A DNA stretch of 64,000 bases from positions 95,068-159,067 of the forward strand of contig NZ_JANINI010000008.1 in assembly GCF_024580145.1 (NCBI RefSeq), given 5' to 3'. A model generated the notes under the pieces. That model was not told the DNA's origin and did no database searches. It saw only the letters and a program-made list of their open reading frames with translations. Made by a program: the position numbers and the translations under genes. Source of the stretch: Methyloversatilis sp. XJ19-49. GTDB taxonomy: Bacteria > Pseudomonadota > Gammaproteobacteria > Burkholderiales > Rhodocyclaceae. Below are positions 54,644 to 63,917 of the stretch, in pieces (within the stretch, counting starts at the first letter, position 1; each line of letters opens with the position of its first letter).

Positions 54644-55081
54644 TCAGCGCGGCTGTTCCGGCCCGCGGGCGATCAGCATGTCGGCGACGGTCCGGACCGA
54701 CGGCCAGTCCTTCATCGCTTCGATGGCCTGGCCGAAACCGGCGGCGGCGGATTGCTGCAGGGACTTCTCGGCCATTTCGAGCAGGCTGGCGGAGTATTCC
54801 TGCATCGCCCGGTTCTGCAGGGTGACGAAGTTGTCGTACAGCGCGGCCGGCGCGTTGTCGGCGGGCGTTGCGCCGGCGTTCGCCGCCGGGGCCATGCCCT
54901 GCAGCAGCGAGAACACGAAGCGCCCGAGCGCGCGCTGGGCGTCAGTGGATTCGGGGTGGCCGAAGAATGCGGGGTCGAACCGGATCGCGGGCGCTGCCGT
55001 GTCGGTGCCACGGCGGCACTCGATGCGGCCATCGGCATCGAGGCGCAGCGTCAGTTCATCCTTGTTGTCGGGCAGGCTCAT
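54644..55081 (-). CDS. Uncharacterised helical protein
   Basis: 145 residues from ATG 55081 (AAGGA 8 bases upstream). I recognise no family. A beta-like start (ELTLRLDADGRIECRRG), then RALGRFVFSLLQGM, and a helical C-terminal half (QNRAMQEYSASLLEMAEKSLQQSAAAGFGQAIEAM). No signal peptide or membrane helix. It starts 12 bases after lpxH, so co-transcription is likely. Codon use is like its neighbours. Confidence 0.6.
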   Translation of the reverse strand: MSLPDNKDELTLRLDADGRIECRRGTDTAAPAIRFDPAFFGHPESTDAQRALGRFVFSLLQGMAPAANAGATPADNAPAALYDNFVTLQNRAMQEYSASLLEMAEKSLQQSAAAGFGQAIEAMKDWPSVRTVADMLIARGPEQPR

Positions 55082-55093
55082 GAGGGGCATCCT

Positions 55094-55849
55094 TCAGAAA
55101 TGGCGCGGGTCGGACACGATGCAGCCGTTGTCGGCCGTCGTGAAGGCGCGCAGATCGTGGTCGTCGGCTTCGAGCCAGCAGGCGCGGTCGCGCCAGTCGG
55201 CGATCACCCAGCGGTCGCAGGCGACGGCATCCACCTCGAGTGTGTGATGGGCCGGCCGGTGGGTGTGGCCGTGGATCAGCAGCGTGCACGCGTAGTGGCG
55301 CAGCACGGCGGCGATGGCCTCGCCGTTGGCATCCATCAGTTGTTCGGCCTTGCCGGCGACGGCCTGCTGGCTCCGCTGGCGCAGGTCTGCGGCGATCGCG
55401 TGGCGCTCGGCGAGCGGGCGGGCGAGAAAGGCGGCTTGCCAATCGGCATGGCGCACCATGCGGCGGAACTGCTGATACGGCAGGTCGTCGGTGCATAGCG
55501 TGTCGCCATGCATCAGCAGCGCCTGCTGACCGGCGACGTCGCACCGCAGCCAGTCGCCATGCAGCGTGGCGCCGGTGGCGGCGGTGAATCCGGCGCCGAG
55601 CAGGAAGTCACGGTTGCCGGGCAGCACATGGACGTCGGTGCCGGCGTCGCTCAGCGCGCGCAATGCGGCGATGATCGGGCGGTGTTCGGGCATATCGGCG
55701 TCTTCGTCGCCAACCCACACCTCGAAGATGTCGCCCAGCAGGAACAGCCGTCGGGCGTCGCGCGCGCGGCCTTCGAGCAGGTGCAGGAAGGCCGCGTTGA
55801 GGTCTGGCGTGGCGGACGACAGGTGGAGATCGGAAGCAAACAGGTCCAT
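55094..55849 (-). CDS. lpxH: UDP-2,3-diacylglucosamine hydrolase
   Basis: 251 residues from MDLFASDLHLS at 55849. Calcineurin-like phosphoesterase of lipid A synthesis that cuts UDP-2,3-diacylglucosamine to lipid X and UMP. Metal motifs: SDLHL, GDIFEVWVGDED, PGNRDFLLG, HGDTLCTDD and HGHTHRP are all intact. With rfaE1, lapA and lapB it is the fourth lipopolysaccharide-related gene in the window. Immediately downstream of ppiB. Confidence 0.95.
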   Translation of the reverse strand: MDLFASDLHLSSATPDLNAAFLHLLEGRARDARRLFLLGDIFEVWVGDEDADMPEHRPIIAALRALSDAGTDVHVLPGNRDFLLGAGFTAATGATLHGDWLRCDVAGQQALLMHGDTLCTDDLPYQQFRRMVRHADWQAAFLARPLAERHAIAADLRQRSQQAVAGKAEQLMDANGEAIAAVLRHYACTLLIHGHTHRPAHHTLEVDAVACDRWVIADWRDRACWLEADDHDLRAFTTADNGCIVSDPRHF

Positions 55850-55869
55850 GCGTCGTCGCGCCAGCGCGC

Positions 55870-56358
55870 TCAGGCCACTTCGGCGCGTTCGATCAGCACA
55901 TCCTCGACCGGCACGTCCTGGTGGAAGCCGGAACGACCGGTACGCACTGCCTTGATCTTTTCGACCACATCCATGCCTTCGCTGACCCGGCCGAACACGC
56001 AATAGCCCCAGCCGTCCTGTGCCTGGTCCTTGTCGAGGAAGAGGTTGTTGCCGACATTGATGAAGAACTGCGCGCTGGCCGAATGCGGGTCGGACGTGCG
56101 CGCCATGGCGACGGTGCCGACCGTGTTCGAGAGCCCGTTGGCCGACTCGTTCTTGATCGGCGCCTGGGTGTCCTTCTGCTTCATGCCGGGTTCGAAGCCG
56201 CCACCCTGGATCATGAAGTTGCCGATCACGCGGTGGAAAATGGTGTTGTTGTAATGACCGGCCTCGACATAGGCGAGGAAGTTGGCAACCGTCTGCGGTG
56301 CCTTTTCAGCGTCGAGTTCGAGCGTGATGACGCCGTGGTTGGTGTGCAGCTTGACCAT
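55870..56358 (-). CDS. ppiB: Cytoplasmic peptidyl-prolyl isomerase B
   Basis: 162 residues without a signal peptide. Cyclophilin fold with [18 protein letters not shown], the catalytic segment [20 protein letters not shown], and the C-terminal [15 protein letters not shown]. Accelerates cis-trans isomerisation of X-Pro bonds. 82 bases from the ppiA gene. Confidence 0.96.
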   Translation of the reverse strand: MVKLHTNHGVITLELDAEKAPQTVANFLAYVEAGHYNNTIFHRVIGNFMIQGGGFEPGMKQKDTQAPIKNESANGLSNTVGTVAMARTSDPHSASAQFFINVGNNLFLDKDQAQDGWGYCVFGRVSEGMDVVEKIKAVRTGRSGFHQDVPVEDVLIERAEVA

Positions 56359-56440
56359 GTGAATCTCCGTAAGCGGGGCCGCGCGGGGCGGCTGTGGGTG
56401 GGGTGAGTGGGAACGAGTCGTGACGACTGCGCGCCGGGAA

Positions 56441-57016
56441 TCAGGGCTGCGCTTCGATGACGCGGGCGGACTGGATGACCACCGGCGTCAGCGGTACGTT
56501 CTGGTGCGGGCCGTTGTCGCCGGTACGGACGTTGGCGATGCCGTTGACCACTTCCATACCCTTGATCACCTTGCCGAACGCGGCATAGCCGAAGCCATCG
56601 CGCGACGGGTAGTCGAGCGAGCGGTTGTCGACCAGGTTGATGAAGAACTGGGCGCTTGCCGAATGCGGATCGTTGGTGCGCGCCATCGACAGATAGCCCG
56701 GCGCGTTGCGCACACCCTTGCTCATGGCTTTTTCGGCTTCGTTGCGGATCGGTGCGCCGGCTGGCTTCTGGTTCATCTGGGCGTCAAAACCGCCGCCCTG
56801 GATCATGAAGCCGTTCATCACGCGGTGAAAGATCAGGCCGTCGTAGAAACCGGACTTCGCGTACTGCAGGAAGTTGGCGACGGTGGCGGGCGCGGCTTCC
56901 GGGAAGAGCTCGATCAGTATCGGCCCCTGACTGGTCTTGAGTTCGACCTGCGGATTGGCAGCGATTGCGGCCAGCGGGACAAGGCTGGCGAGCAGCGCGA
57001 GCAGAAACTTCTTCAT
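56441..57016 (-). CDS. ppiA: Periplasmic peptidyl-prolyl isomerase A
   Basis: 191 residues. A signal peptide ([20 protein letters not shown]) sends it to the periplasm. Cyclophilin motifs: [53 protein letters not shown]. The close similarity to ppiB suggests a tandem duplication with a gained export signal. Confidence 0.94.
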   Translation of the reverse strand: MKKFLLALLASLVPLAAIAANPQVELKTSQGPILIELFPEAAPATVANFLQYAKSGFYDGLIFHRVMNGFMIQGGGFDAQMNQKPAGAPIRNEAEKAMSKGVRNAPGYLSMARTNDPHSASAQFFINLVDNRSLDYPSRDGFGYAAFGKVIKGMEVVNGIANVRTGDNGPHQNVPLTPVVIQSARVIEAQP

Positions 57017-57105
57017 GTGGGTGACTCCGGGTTGGGTGATCGGGGATTCATGCGGGCATGCAAACGGACAGGTCAGCCGGATAGACGGGTGAGGGGCGGC
57101 CAGGT

Positions 57106-58335
57106 TCAGCCTTCGCCTTCGAACACGATGCGCCAGCGGCCGTCTTCCCGCTGCCAGTACTGCTGCTTGAGCATGCGGTTCGACAGGTTGTCACTGCGGT
57201 AATTCTGTTCGAAAGTGACGACGACCAGGTCTTCGCGTCCGGGGTTGCGGAAGGTGCTCAATTTTTCCACATCTACCTTGATCCACTTCTTGCCCGCATT
57301 CACGGCGCGCTTCTGAGCGGCAAACGCCGCCAGATCCTTCTTGCCGGCGCTGAATCGCGCGGAATAATGCGACAGGAAGCGCTCGACGTCACGGCTTTCC
57401 CAATCGCTGCGCCACTGTTCGTGTGCCTTGTTGAATTCGCTGCGTTCGGACCGCCAGTCGTCCAGCGTGAGCCATTCCACCGAGTCGCTGATGATGACTG
57501 GCACCGACGCGCCCTGCAGGTGGTTGTTCAGCGCAAGGAAATCGGAATTGGCAAGCACGACGCAGCCGTCGGATGCGCGCGGCGGGCGCGAGAACGTATC
57601 GGAGGGTGTGCCGTGCAGCCAGATGCCGTGACCCTTGCGGCCCTGCCTGCGGTCCCACGCGTTCGGGTAATTGATCGGCAGCGCGCCAGCGCCATAGAAA
57701 TCGGTCAACCGTTCCGGCGGCAGGAACCCGGTCACCTGATAGACACCCAGCGGCGTCTTCTTGTCGCCTTCGCGCATCTTTTCGATGCCCAGCCGGCCAT
57801 GCGACACGTAGTAGTCGGCAATGAAGCGCGGCTGACCGTCGACGTTCTCGTACAGATAGAGCCTCGAGCGGCGTGTGTCGACGACCACCGCATGACGTTG
57901 CGACGCCTGCAATTGCAGCAGGTAGCGCGGCACGCGATCGGCCGGCGGCTTGTCGCGGTAGGCGCGGATGCGCGCCACGGCTTCATCGCGCAGGTCGGCC
58001 AGCCGTTCTTCCGGGGCGTTCGGTGCATTGCCTATCGTGGTCAGCGCGCTTGACCTGGCCATCAGCAGGTCGCCCCGAATCAGGTGGCCGAGCCGGAAGT
58101 TGGGCCAGATCTGCAGCAGGGCGTCGACCTGTTCGAGCGCCAGCCCCAGCTTGTTGCGCTCGATCTGGCGGAACACCTGTTCGAGCATCGGCTCCGGACC
58201 GCTGTCTGAATAGCGCACGGCGTCGCCTGACTGACCCGAGCCGATGGCGAGCGGGACGATCAGCGACGACAGGCACAGCGCATTGCGCAGGACGCGCGCG
58301 ACCGCGCGTCCGGAAAAATACCGCATCGCCGTCAT
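57106..58335 (-). CDS. YkuD-fold L,D-transpeptidase with NTF2-like domain
   Basis: 409 residues. N-terminal signal/anchor (~15-35), a short helical spacer, YkuD catalytic domain (~148-290) with GIWLHGTPSDTFSRPPRASD and catalytic Cys in DGCVVL, then a C-terminal Cds6/SnoaL-like domain (~300-409). YkuD enzymes cross-link peptidoglycan, attach lipoproteins, or detach them (LdtF/DpaA type); the activity of this one cannot be told. ATGA overlap with the gene upstream. Its C-terminal domain resembles that of the TPR protein. Confidence 0.9.
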   Translation of the reverse strand: MTAMRYFSGRAVARVLRNALCLSSLIVPLAIGSGQSGDAVRYSDSGPEPMLEQVFRQIERNKLGLALEQVDALLQIWPNFRLGHLIRGDLLMARSSALTTIGNAPNAPEERLADLRDEAVARIRAYRDKPPADRVPRYLLQLQASQRHAVVVDTRRSRLYLYENVDGQPRFIADYYVSHGRLGIEKMREGDKKTPLGVYQVTGFLPPERLTDFYGAGALPINYPNAWDRRQGRKGHGIWLHGTPSDTFSRPPRASDGCVVLANSDFLALNNHLQGASVPVIISDSVEWLTLDDWRSERSEFNKAHEQWRSDWESRDVERFLSHYSARFSAGKKDLAAFAAQKRAVNAGKKWIKVDVEKLSTFRNPGREDLVVVTFEQNYRSDNLSNRMLKQQYWQREDGRWRIVFEGEG

Positions 58336-59429
58336 CCGCCGACGCGCTCCCGCTGGATCATCCAGCGACCATCACGGCTCACCAGCACCAGCGTCTTGGT
58401 AGTGGAGCTTTTCAGGCCGACGGCCTTGTAGTGCTGGCGGAAAGTTGCCTTGACGCGATCGGCGCCGACACGGGTGACCTGCACGTTCTCGATCCGTACC
58501 TCGATAGCGCCGGGTTTGTCGATTCGTGCCCGGCGTTCGGCCTCCCACGCCTTGCGCGATTTCTTGCCGGGGACCTCGAAAGTACTGTCGTAGAGCGCAA
58601 GGTAGGCGCTCACGTCCTTGCGCGCCCACGCGGCGGCCCAGCCCTCGATGGTTCGTGTGATGTCGGCCATCGGAAGCCCGGCTGCGCCGTCGGTCGGTGA
58701 GGCCGCAGCCGCAGCGGAGGGAGTTGCTGCCGGTGTTTCCGTTGCCGTTGCCGTGGCAGTGGCCGCGGGCGATGCAGGCTTTGCGGGTTCCGGCGGCTTG
58801 GGCGGGACAACGGCGACCGGCGGCGTGACCGCTGCGACAGTCGACGGCGGCGTTGCCGCCAGCGTGCTGGAGGAAGTCGGTTTGCTGCCGCCGCGCGGGG
58901 CGTTGCCGACCATTTCGCGGATCAGGTTCAGTTTGCTCTGCGCACCGATGTTCGAAGAATCGAGCTGCAGTGCCCGGTCGTAGGCCTGGGTCGCCATGCG
59001 GGCGTAGATGTCGCCCAGATTCTCGTGCGCGACCGCATAGCTCGGGTGGGTGCGTATGGCCATTTCGAGTGCCGTCTTGGCCTTGTCGAACTGCTTCTGC
59101 TGAGCGTAGAGCACGGCCAGGTTGTTGTAGGGCTCCGGCAGTTCGGGGTAGTCCTCGGTCAACTTCTGGAAAACCGACGTCGCTTCCGGTACACGACCCA
59201 ACTCGGTCAGGATCAGTCCCTTGAAAAAACGGCCCTGCGGATCGCGCGGCACTTTTGCAAGAAACAGGTCGATCTGTTCCAGTGCCTGCTGTGGCTGCTT
59301 CTGTCGCAGCAGCTTTTCGGCTTCCTGAACGCTGTTGGCGAAGGCTGGCTGGAGCGATACGCCGAGCATGATCAGGGCGGCTGCGATGCGCGATGCGAGC
59401 GGCAGACGAAAACGTGTCGAAGAGGCCAT
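58332..59429 (-). CDS. TPR protein with Cds6/NTF2-like C-terminus
   Basis: 365 residues. Signal peptide (ending AFAN near 32), about four TPR units (~35-160: EKLLRQKQPQQALEQIDLF, DPQGRFFKGLILTELGRVPEA, PYNNLAVLYAQQKQFDKA), an Ala/Pro/Thr-rich linker and an NTF2-like domain (~255-365, with IEGWAAAWARKDVSAYLALYD). Domain order suggests a periplasmic scaffold acting with the L,D-transpeptidase-fold protein encoded next; partners are not known. Divergent from cysS. Confidence 0.85.
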   Translation of the reverse strand: MASSTRFRLPLASRIAAALIMLGVSLQPAFANSVQEAEKLLRQKQPQQALEQIDLFLAKVPRDPQGRFFKGLILTELGRVPEATSVFQKLTEDYPELPEPYNNLAVLYAQQKQFDKAKTALEMAIRTHPSYAVAHENLGDIYARMATQAYDRALQLDSSNIGAQSKLNLIREMVGNAPRGGSKPTSSSTLAATPPSTVAAVTPPVAVVPPKPPEPAKPASPAATATATATETPAATPSAAAAASPTDGAAGLPMADITRTIEGWAAAWARKDVSAYLALYDSTFEVPGKKSRKAWEAERRARIDKPGAIEVRIENVQVTRVGADRVKATFRQHYKAVGLKSSTTKTLVLVSRDGRWMIQRERVGG

Positions 59430-59580
59430 GTGTTAGACTTTTTGGCGTGAAACCGTCGTTTGACAGACCCGAATCTTATCAAGAAGGCGTGCCGACGTCC
59501 TGTTGTTGCGCCTGAATTCCGAACCGACCCGCCCGCGCGGTCGGCGCGTACCCCAAGCACCCTCCGTTTGGCCCACACCA

Positions 59581-60960
59581 ATGCTCAAGATCTACAACAC
59601 CATAGGCCGCGAAAAGCAGGCATTCCTTCCGATCGAGCCGGGCCGCGTGCGCATGTACGTGTGCGGCATGACGGTGTATGACTACTGCCATCTGGGCCAC
59701 GCCCGGGTGATGGTGGTGTTCGACATGGTGTCGCGCTGGCTGCGCGCGTCGGACTATGCCGTGACCTATGTCCGCAACATCACCGACATCGACGACAAGA
59801 TCATCAGGCGCGCGGCCGAAAACGGCGAATCGATGCGCGCGCTGACCGACCGCTTCATCGCGGCGATGCACGAGGACGCCGATGCGCTCGGCGTGCTGCG
59901 CCCCGATCACGAGCCGCGTGCGACCGAATTCGTGCCGCAGATGCAGTCGTTGATCGAGCGGCTGCAGGAGAAGGGGTTGGCTTACCGTGCCGCGAGCGGT
60001 GACGTCAATTACAGCGTGCGCAAGTTCGCCGGTTACGGAAAGCTGTCCGGCAAGTCGCTTGACGAACTGCGCGCCGGCGAACGCGTGGATGTGAATGACG
60101 GCAAGCAGGATCCGCTCGACTTCGTGCTGTGGAAGCACGCCAAGCCGGCGGAACCCGCTGACGCGAAATGGACCTCGCCGTGGGGGGACGGTCGGCCGGG
60201 CTGGCACATCGAATGTTCCGCCATGAGTTCGCAGCTCTTGGGTGATCACTTTGACATCCATGGCGGTGGCGCCGACCTGCAGTTTCCGCACCACGAGAAC
60301 GAGATTGCCCAGAGTGAGGGCGCGCACGGGCACACCTTTGTCAATTACTGGATGCACAACGGTTTCGTGCGCGTCGACGACGAGAAGATGTCGAAGTCGC
60401 TCGGCAACTTCTTCACCATCCGCGAAGTGCTGAAGCAGTACGATCCGGAAGTGGTGCGCTTCTTCATCCTGCGCGCGCACTACCGCAGCCCGCTCAACTA
60501 CTCCGACGCCCATCTCGACGACGCCCGCGGCGCACTGAACCGTCTGTACACGACTCTGAAGAACGTCCCGCCGGCGGATGTACGGCCGGACTGGACCACA
60601 CCGGCCGGGCAGCGACTGCGCGCCGCGATGGATGACGATTTCAATACGCCGGAAGCGATGGCGGTGCTGTTCGAACTGTCGAACGACGCCAATCGCAGCG
60701 GCGACCCGGCCGTTTCGGGCGAACTGCGTGCGCTGGCCGGCGTGCTCGGTCTGCTGGAACGATCTGCGGAAGAATTCCTCCAAGGACGAGCGCAGGCAGG
60801 CGGACTGGACGATGTGCAGATCGATGCACTCATCGAACAGCGCATCGCAGCCAAGAAGGCGCGCGATTTTGCGACTGCAGACCGCGTTAGGGACGAATTG
60901 AAGCAACAAGGCGTCATACTGGAAGACTCTGCCGCCGGTACCACCTGGCGACGGGCTTAG
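59581..60960 (+). CDS. cysS: Cysteinyl-tRNA synthetase
   Basis: 459 residues from ATG 59581 ([13 protein letters not shown]). Class I monomer. [14 protein letters not shown] (zinc Cys and HIGH-like), HIECSAM and [17 protein letters not shown] with more zinc ligands, and the KMSKS loop ([11 protein letters not shown]) are visible, followed by the anticodon-binding helical bundle. Codes for the enzyme charging tRNA(Cys). 151 bases separate it from the divergent TPR gene. Confidence 0.97.
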   Translation: MLKIYNTIGREKQAFLPIEPGRVRMYVCGMTVYDYCHLGHARVMVVFDMVSRWLRASDYAVTYVRNITDIDDKIIRRAAENGESMRALTDRFIAAMHEDADALGVLRPDHEPRATEFVPQMQSLIERLQEKGLAYRAASGDVNYSVRKFAGYGKLSGKSLDELRAGERVDVNDGKQDPLDFVLWKHAKPAEPADAKWTSPWGDGRPGWHIECSAMSSQLLGDHFDIHGGGADLQFPHHENEIAQSEGAHGHTFVNYWMHNGFVRVDDEKMSKSLGNFFTIREVLKQYDPEVVRFFILRAHYRSPLNYSDAHLDDARGALNRLYTTLKNVPPADVRPDWTTPAGQRLRAAMDDDFNTPEAMAVLFELSNDANRSGDPAVSGELRALAGVLGLLERSAEEFLQGRAQAGGLDDVQIDALIEQRIAAKKARDFATADRVRDELKQQGVILEDSAAGTTWRRA

Positions 60961-60981
60961 CGGAATTTCACCGGGGGTAGG

Positions 60982-61710
60982 GTGCGCGCGATCACGATCA
61001 AGTCGGCCTGGCACGGCCACAGCGACTGCCAGAAATGCGGCGTGCGCCGCAGCGCACTGTTTGCCGATCTGGTCGAGTCAGATTTCGCGCTTCTCCACGA
61101 CCAGATCGACGACTTCGACTACCCATCCGGCGCAGTCATCTATCACGCGGGTGCCCACGGAGAATGGCTGTTCACGGTGCGCAGCGGTGCAGTCAAGCTG
61201 GTGCGCTACGGGGCGGACGGCACCCAGCGCATCCTGCGCATCCTGGGTCGCGGTGACGTATTCGGTCTCGAAGCACTGGTGAGTCCGGCCTATGACCACA
61301 CCTCGATTTCGCTGTCACCGGTCGCGCTGTGCCGCATTCCGCGTGTGCTGGTCGAGCGGCTCAACCGGGATACGCCGCGCCTGCAGAAACCCCTGCTCGA
61401 ACACTGGCATGCCGCGCTGGCTGAAGCCGACGCCTGGCTGGCCGAACTGACGGCAGGTCACGCCGACGTGAAAACCCGGGTCGTGCGCCTGCTGCTGCGC
61501 CTTGGCGACGATGTCGAACCGGACCGGGCCATCCGTCTGAGTCTGGAAGACATCGGTGCCATTCTCGGTGCAGCGCCGGAATCGGCAAGCCGCGCGCTCG
61601 GCATCCTGCGCCGCAGCAATCTGCTGTCCGATGCGCCTGACAGCCGCTATCACTGGCTGATCGATCGGGCGGGACTCAAAGCGCTCGTCGCACCACCGGC
61701 AGAGGACTGA
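60982..61710 (+). CDS. CRP/FNR-family regulator lacking one FNR cysteine
   Basis: 242 residues from GTG 60982 (GGGGG/TAGG upstream). Cyclic-nucleotide-like domain (~30-145; GEWLFTVRSGAVKLVRYGADG, ILGRGDVFGLEAL) and a winged helix (~165-235; LSLEDIGAILGAAPESASRALGIL). The N-terminus has CQKC (Cys16, Cys19), matching FNR Cys20/Cys23, and Cys in ALCRIPR matches Cys122, but the position of FNR Cys29 is Ala. Full [4Fe-4S] sensing is thus doubtful. It precedes pckG, a possible target. Confidence 0.88.
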   Translation: MRAITIKSAWHGHSDCQKCGVRRSALFADLVESDFALLHDQIDDFDYPSGAVIYHAGAHGEWLFTVRSGAVKLVRYGADGTQRILRILGRGDVFGLEALVSPAYDHTSISLSPVALCRIPRVLVERLNRDTPRLQKPLLEHWHAALAEADAWLAELTAGHADVKTRVVRLLLRLGDDVEPDRAIRLSLEDIGAILGAAPESASRALGILRRSNLLSDAPDSRYHWLIDRAGLKALVAPPAED

Positions 61711-61773
61711 TCCGCGCTTCGGCGCCGTCCGCCACACACCTGCCGGCGCTCAGAGAATCGCGGCATTCGTGAT

Positions 61774-61792
61774 TCTTATAGCAGACATAAGA
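61774..61792. promoter_or_regulatory. Operator-like inverted repeat upstream of pckG
   Basis: TCTTAT-AGCAGAC-ATAAGA, 6-base arms and a 7-base spacer, 178 bases before the pckG start. The surrounding stretch is unusually A/T-rich for the region. The binding protein is not known; the neighbouring CRP/FNR-type regulator is one candidate, though the arms do not match a CRP or FNR half-site. Confidence 0.4.
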
Positions 61793-61969
61793 TGCCGTTA
61801 TCTATAAAGTGCGACCTCCGAAAGGAAGGCGCAGGCCACCCCGCCTGCGTCAGTACCTGTCCGATGCATGGGCCCACCCGGCCTGATGCGGGTTTCGTTC
61901 AAACGGTTGAACCGGACGGCACGCGGCAACTGCCGCGTCCCGCCCAGTGTGGTTTATGGAGAGCGTCGC

Positions 61970-63835
61970 ATGAAAGTCGTCTTGTCGCCCGAGCAGATCC
62001 GCTCCGGCGAAATACCCGTTCCGGCATGGGTCAAGAGCCGCAAGCTGGTCACATGGGTCGCCGAAGTGGCGGCGCTCACCCAACCCGACGCAATCTACTG
62101 GTGCGACGGTTCGGAAGAGGAATACGATCGTCTGTGTGCCGACATGGTCGCATCGGGCACGATGAAACGCCTCGATCCGGTCAAGCGCCCGAATTCCTAT
62201 CTCGCGCTGTCCGACCCGTCCGACGTCGCGCGCGTCGAAGACCGCACCTACATCTGCTCGGCACGCGAGGAAGATGCCGGCCCGACCAACAACTGGATGG
62301 CGCCGGCGCAGATGCGCGAAACGCTGACCGGCCTGTTCCGCGGCTGCATGCGCGGTCGCACCATGTATGTCGTGCCGTTCTCGATGGGCCCGCTGGGTTC
62401 GCACATTTCGCAGATCGGCATCGAACTGTCCGACTCGCCGTATGTGGCGGTCAACATGCGCATCATGACCCGCATGGGCCGCGCGGTGTACGACGTGCTG
62501 GGCAGCGACGGCGACTTCGTGCCCTGCGTGCACACGGTCGGCAAGCCGCTGGCGGCGGGCGAGAAGGATGTGCCGTGGCCGTGTAACGCCACCAAGTACA
62601 TCGTTCATTACCCGGAAACGCGGGAAATCTGGAGCTTCGGCTCGGGCTACGGCGGCAACGCTCTGCTCGGCAAGAAGTGCTTCGCGCTGCGCATCGCCTC
62701 GACCATGGGCCGCGACCAGGGCTGGCTGGCAGAACACATGCTCATTCTCGGCGTGGAAAACCCGCAGGGTGAGAAGCACTATGTCGCGGCGGCGTTTCCG
62801 TCCGCCTGCGGCAAGACCAATTTCGCGATGCTGATTCCGCCCAAGGGTTTCGAGGGCTGGAAAGTCACCACCATCGGCGACGACATTGCCTGGATCAAGC
62901 CGGGCAAGGACGGACGTCTGTACGCAATCAACCCGGAAGCCGGCTATTTCGGCGTGGCCCCGGGTACCAACCAGAATACCAACGCCAACTGCATGGCGTC
63001 GCTGGCGTCCGACACCATCTTCACCAATGTCGCGCTGACCGATGACGGCGACGTGTGGTGGGAGGGCATGACCAAGGAGCCGCCGGCGCACCTGATCGAC
63101 TGGCAGGGCCGCGACTGGACGCCCGCCATCGCGAAGGAAACCGGTGCCAAGGCGGCGCATCCGAATGCGCGCTTCACCGTCGCGGCGACGCAGAATCCGG
63201 TCATCGACCCGGCCTGGGACAACCCGGCCGGCGTGCCGATCTCGGCCTTCATCTTCGGTGGCCGCCGTTCGACCACGGTGCCGCTGGTGACCGAGGCACG
63301 CAACTGGGTAGAGGGCGTCTACATGGCGGCCACGATGGGCTCGGAAACGACCGCTGCGGCGGCTGGCCAGCAGGGTGTGGTGCGGCGCGATCCGTTCGCC
63401 ATGCTGCCGTTCTGCGGCTACAACATGAGCGACTACTTCAGTCACTGGCTCAAGCTCGGTCAGAGCATCGAAGCCAGCGGCCAGACGCTGCCGCACATTT
63501 TCTGCGTGAACTGGTTCCGTACCGATGAGAACGGCAAGTTTGTGTGGCCCGGCTTCGGCGAGAACATGCGTGTGCTGAAGTGGATGCTCGATCGCGTGGC
63601 GGGCCAGGCGAACGGCATCGAGCACCTGTTCGGCACCACGCCGCGCTATGACGATCTGAGCTGGACCGGGGTCGATTTCAGCCGCGAACTGTTCGAGCGC
63701 ATCACGTCGATCGACCATGCGGCCTGGCAACTCGAGATCGAGTTGCACAACGAGTTGTTCTCGCGCTTGCAGAATCGCCTGCCGCCGGCCCTGTCGGCGG
63801 TCAAGGAGCGGATCGAGAAGAAGCTGGTCGCCTGA
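61970..63835 (+). CDS. pckG: GTP-dependent phosphoenolpyruvate carboxykinase
   Basis: 621 residues from ATG 61970 (GGAGAG upstream); a longer open frame to 61868 is not supported. Converts oxaloacetate and GTP to PEP, CO2 and GDP in gluconeogenesis. Kinase motif [14 protein letters not shown] (P-loop), [21 protein letters not shown], and the R-loop and lid region [20 protein letters not shown]. The GTP form is typical of this group of betaproteobacteria, unlike the ATP enzyme of E. coli. Convergent with dnaJ. Confidence 0.97.
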   Translation: MKVVLSPEQIRSGEIPVPAWVKSRKLVTWVAEVAALTQPDAIYWCDGSEEEYDRLCADMVASGTMKRLDPVKRPNSYLALSDPSDVARVEDRTYICSAREEDAGPTNNWMAPAQMRETLTGLFRGCMRGRTMYVVPFSMGPLGSHISQIGIELSDSPYVAVNMRIMTRMGRAVYDVLGSDGDFVPCVHTVGKPLAAGEKDVPWPCNATKYIVHYPETREIWSFGSGYGGNALLGKKCFALRIASTMGRDQGWLAEHMLILGVENPQGEKHYVAAAFPSACGKTNFAMLIPPKGFEGWKVTTIGDDIAWIKPGKDGRLYAINPEAGYFGVAPGTNQNTNANCMASLASDTIFTNVALTDDGDVWWEGMTKEPPAHLIDWQGRDWTPAIAKETGAKAAHPNARFTVAATQNPVIDPAWDNPAGVPISAFIFGGRRSTTVPLVTEARNWVEGVYMAATMGSETTAAAAGQQGVVRRDPFAMLPFCGYNMSDYFSHWLKLGQSIEASGQTLPHIFCVNWFRTDENGKFVWPGFGENMRVLKWMLDRVAGQANGIEHLFGTTPRYDDLSWTGVDFSRELFERITSIDHAAWQLEIELHNELFSRLQNRLPPALSAVKERIEKKLVA

Positions 63836-63854
63836 TCGAAGGCGCACCGCTGAA

Positions 63855-63885
63855 TGAAAACGCCCGCATCATGCGGGCGTTTTCA
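63855..63885. terminator. Bidirectional terminator between pckG and dnaJ
   Basis: TGAAAACGCCCGCAT / ATGCGGGCGTTTTCA, a perfect 15-bp inverted repeat with T-rich flanks on both strands. It serves both convergent genes. Confidence 0.88.
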
Positions 63886-63917
63886 TTTTCGGCTTCCCGA
63901 AGCGGAAGCGTCAGGGC

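Noticed and set aside
61850..63847. A 665-codon minus-strand frame opposite pckG
   Set aside because: The plus strand encodes full pckG with all motifs; the antisense product has no recognisable features.
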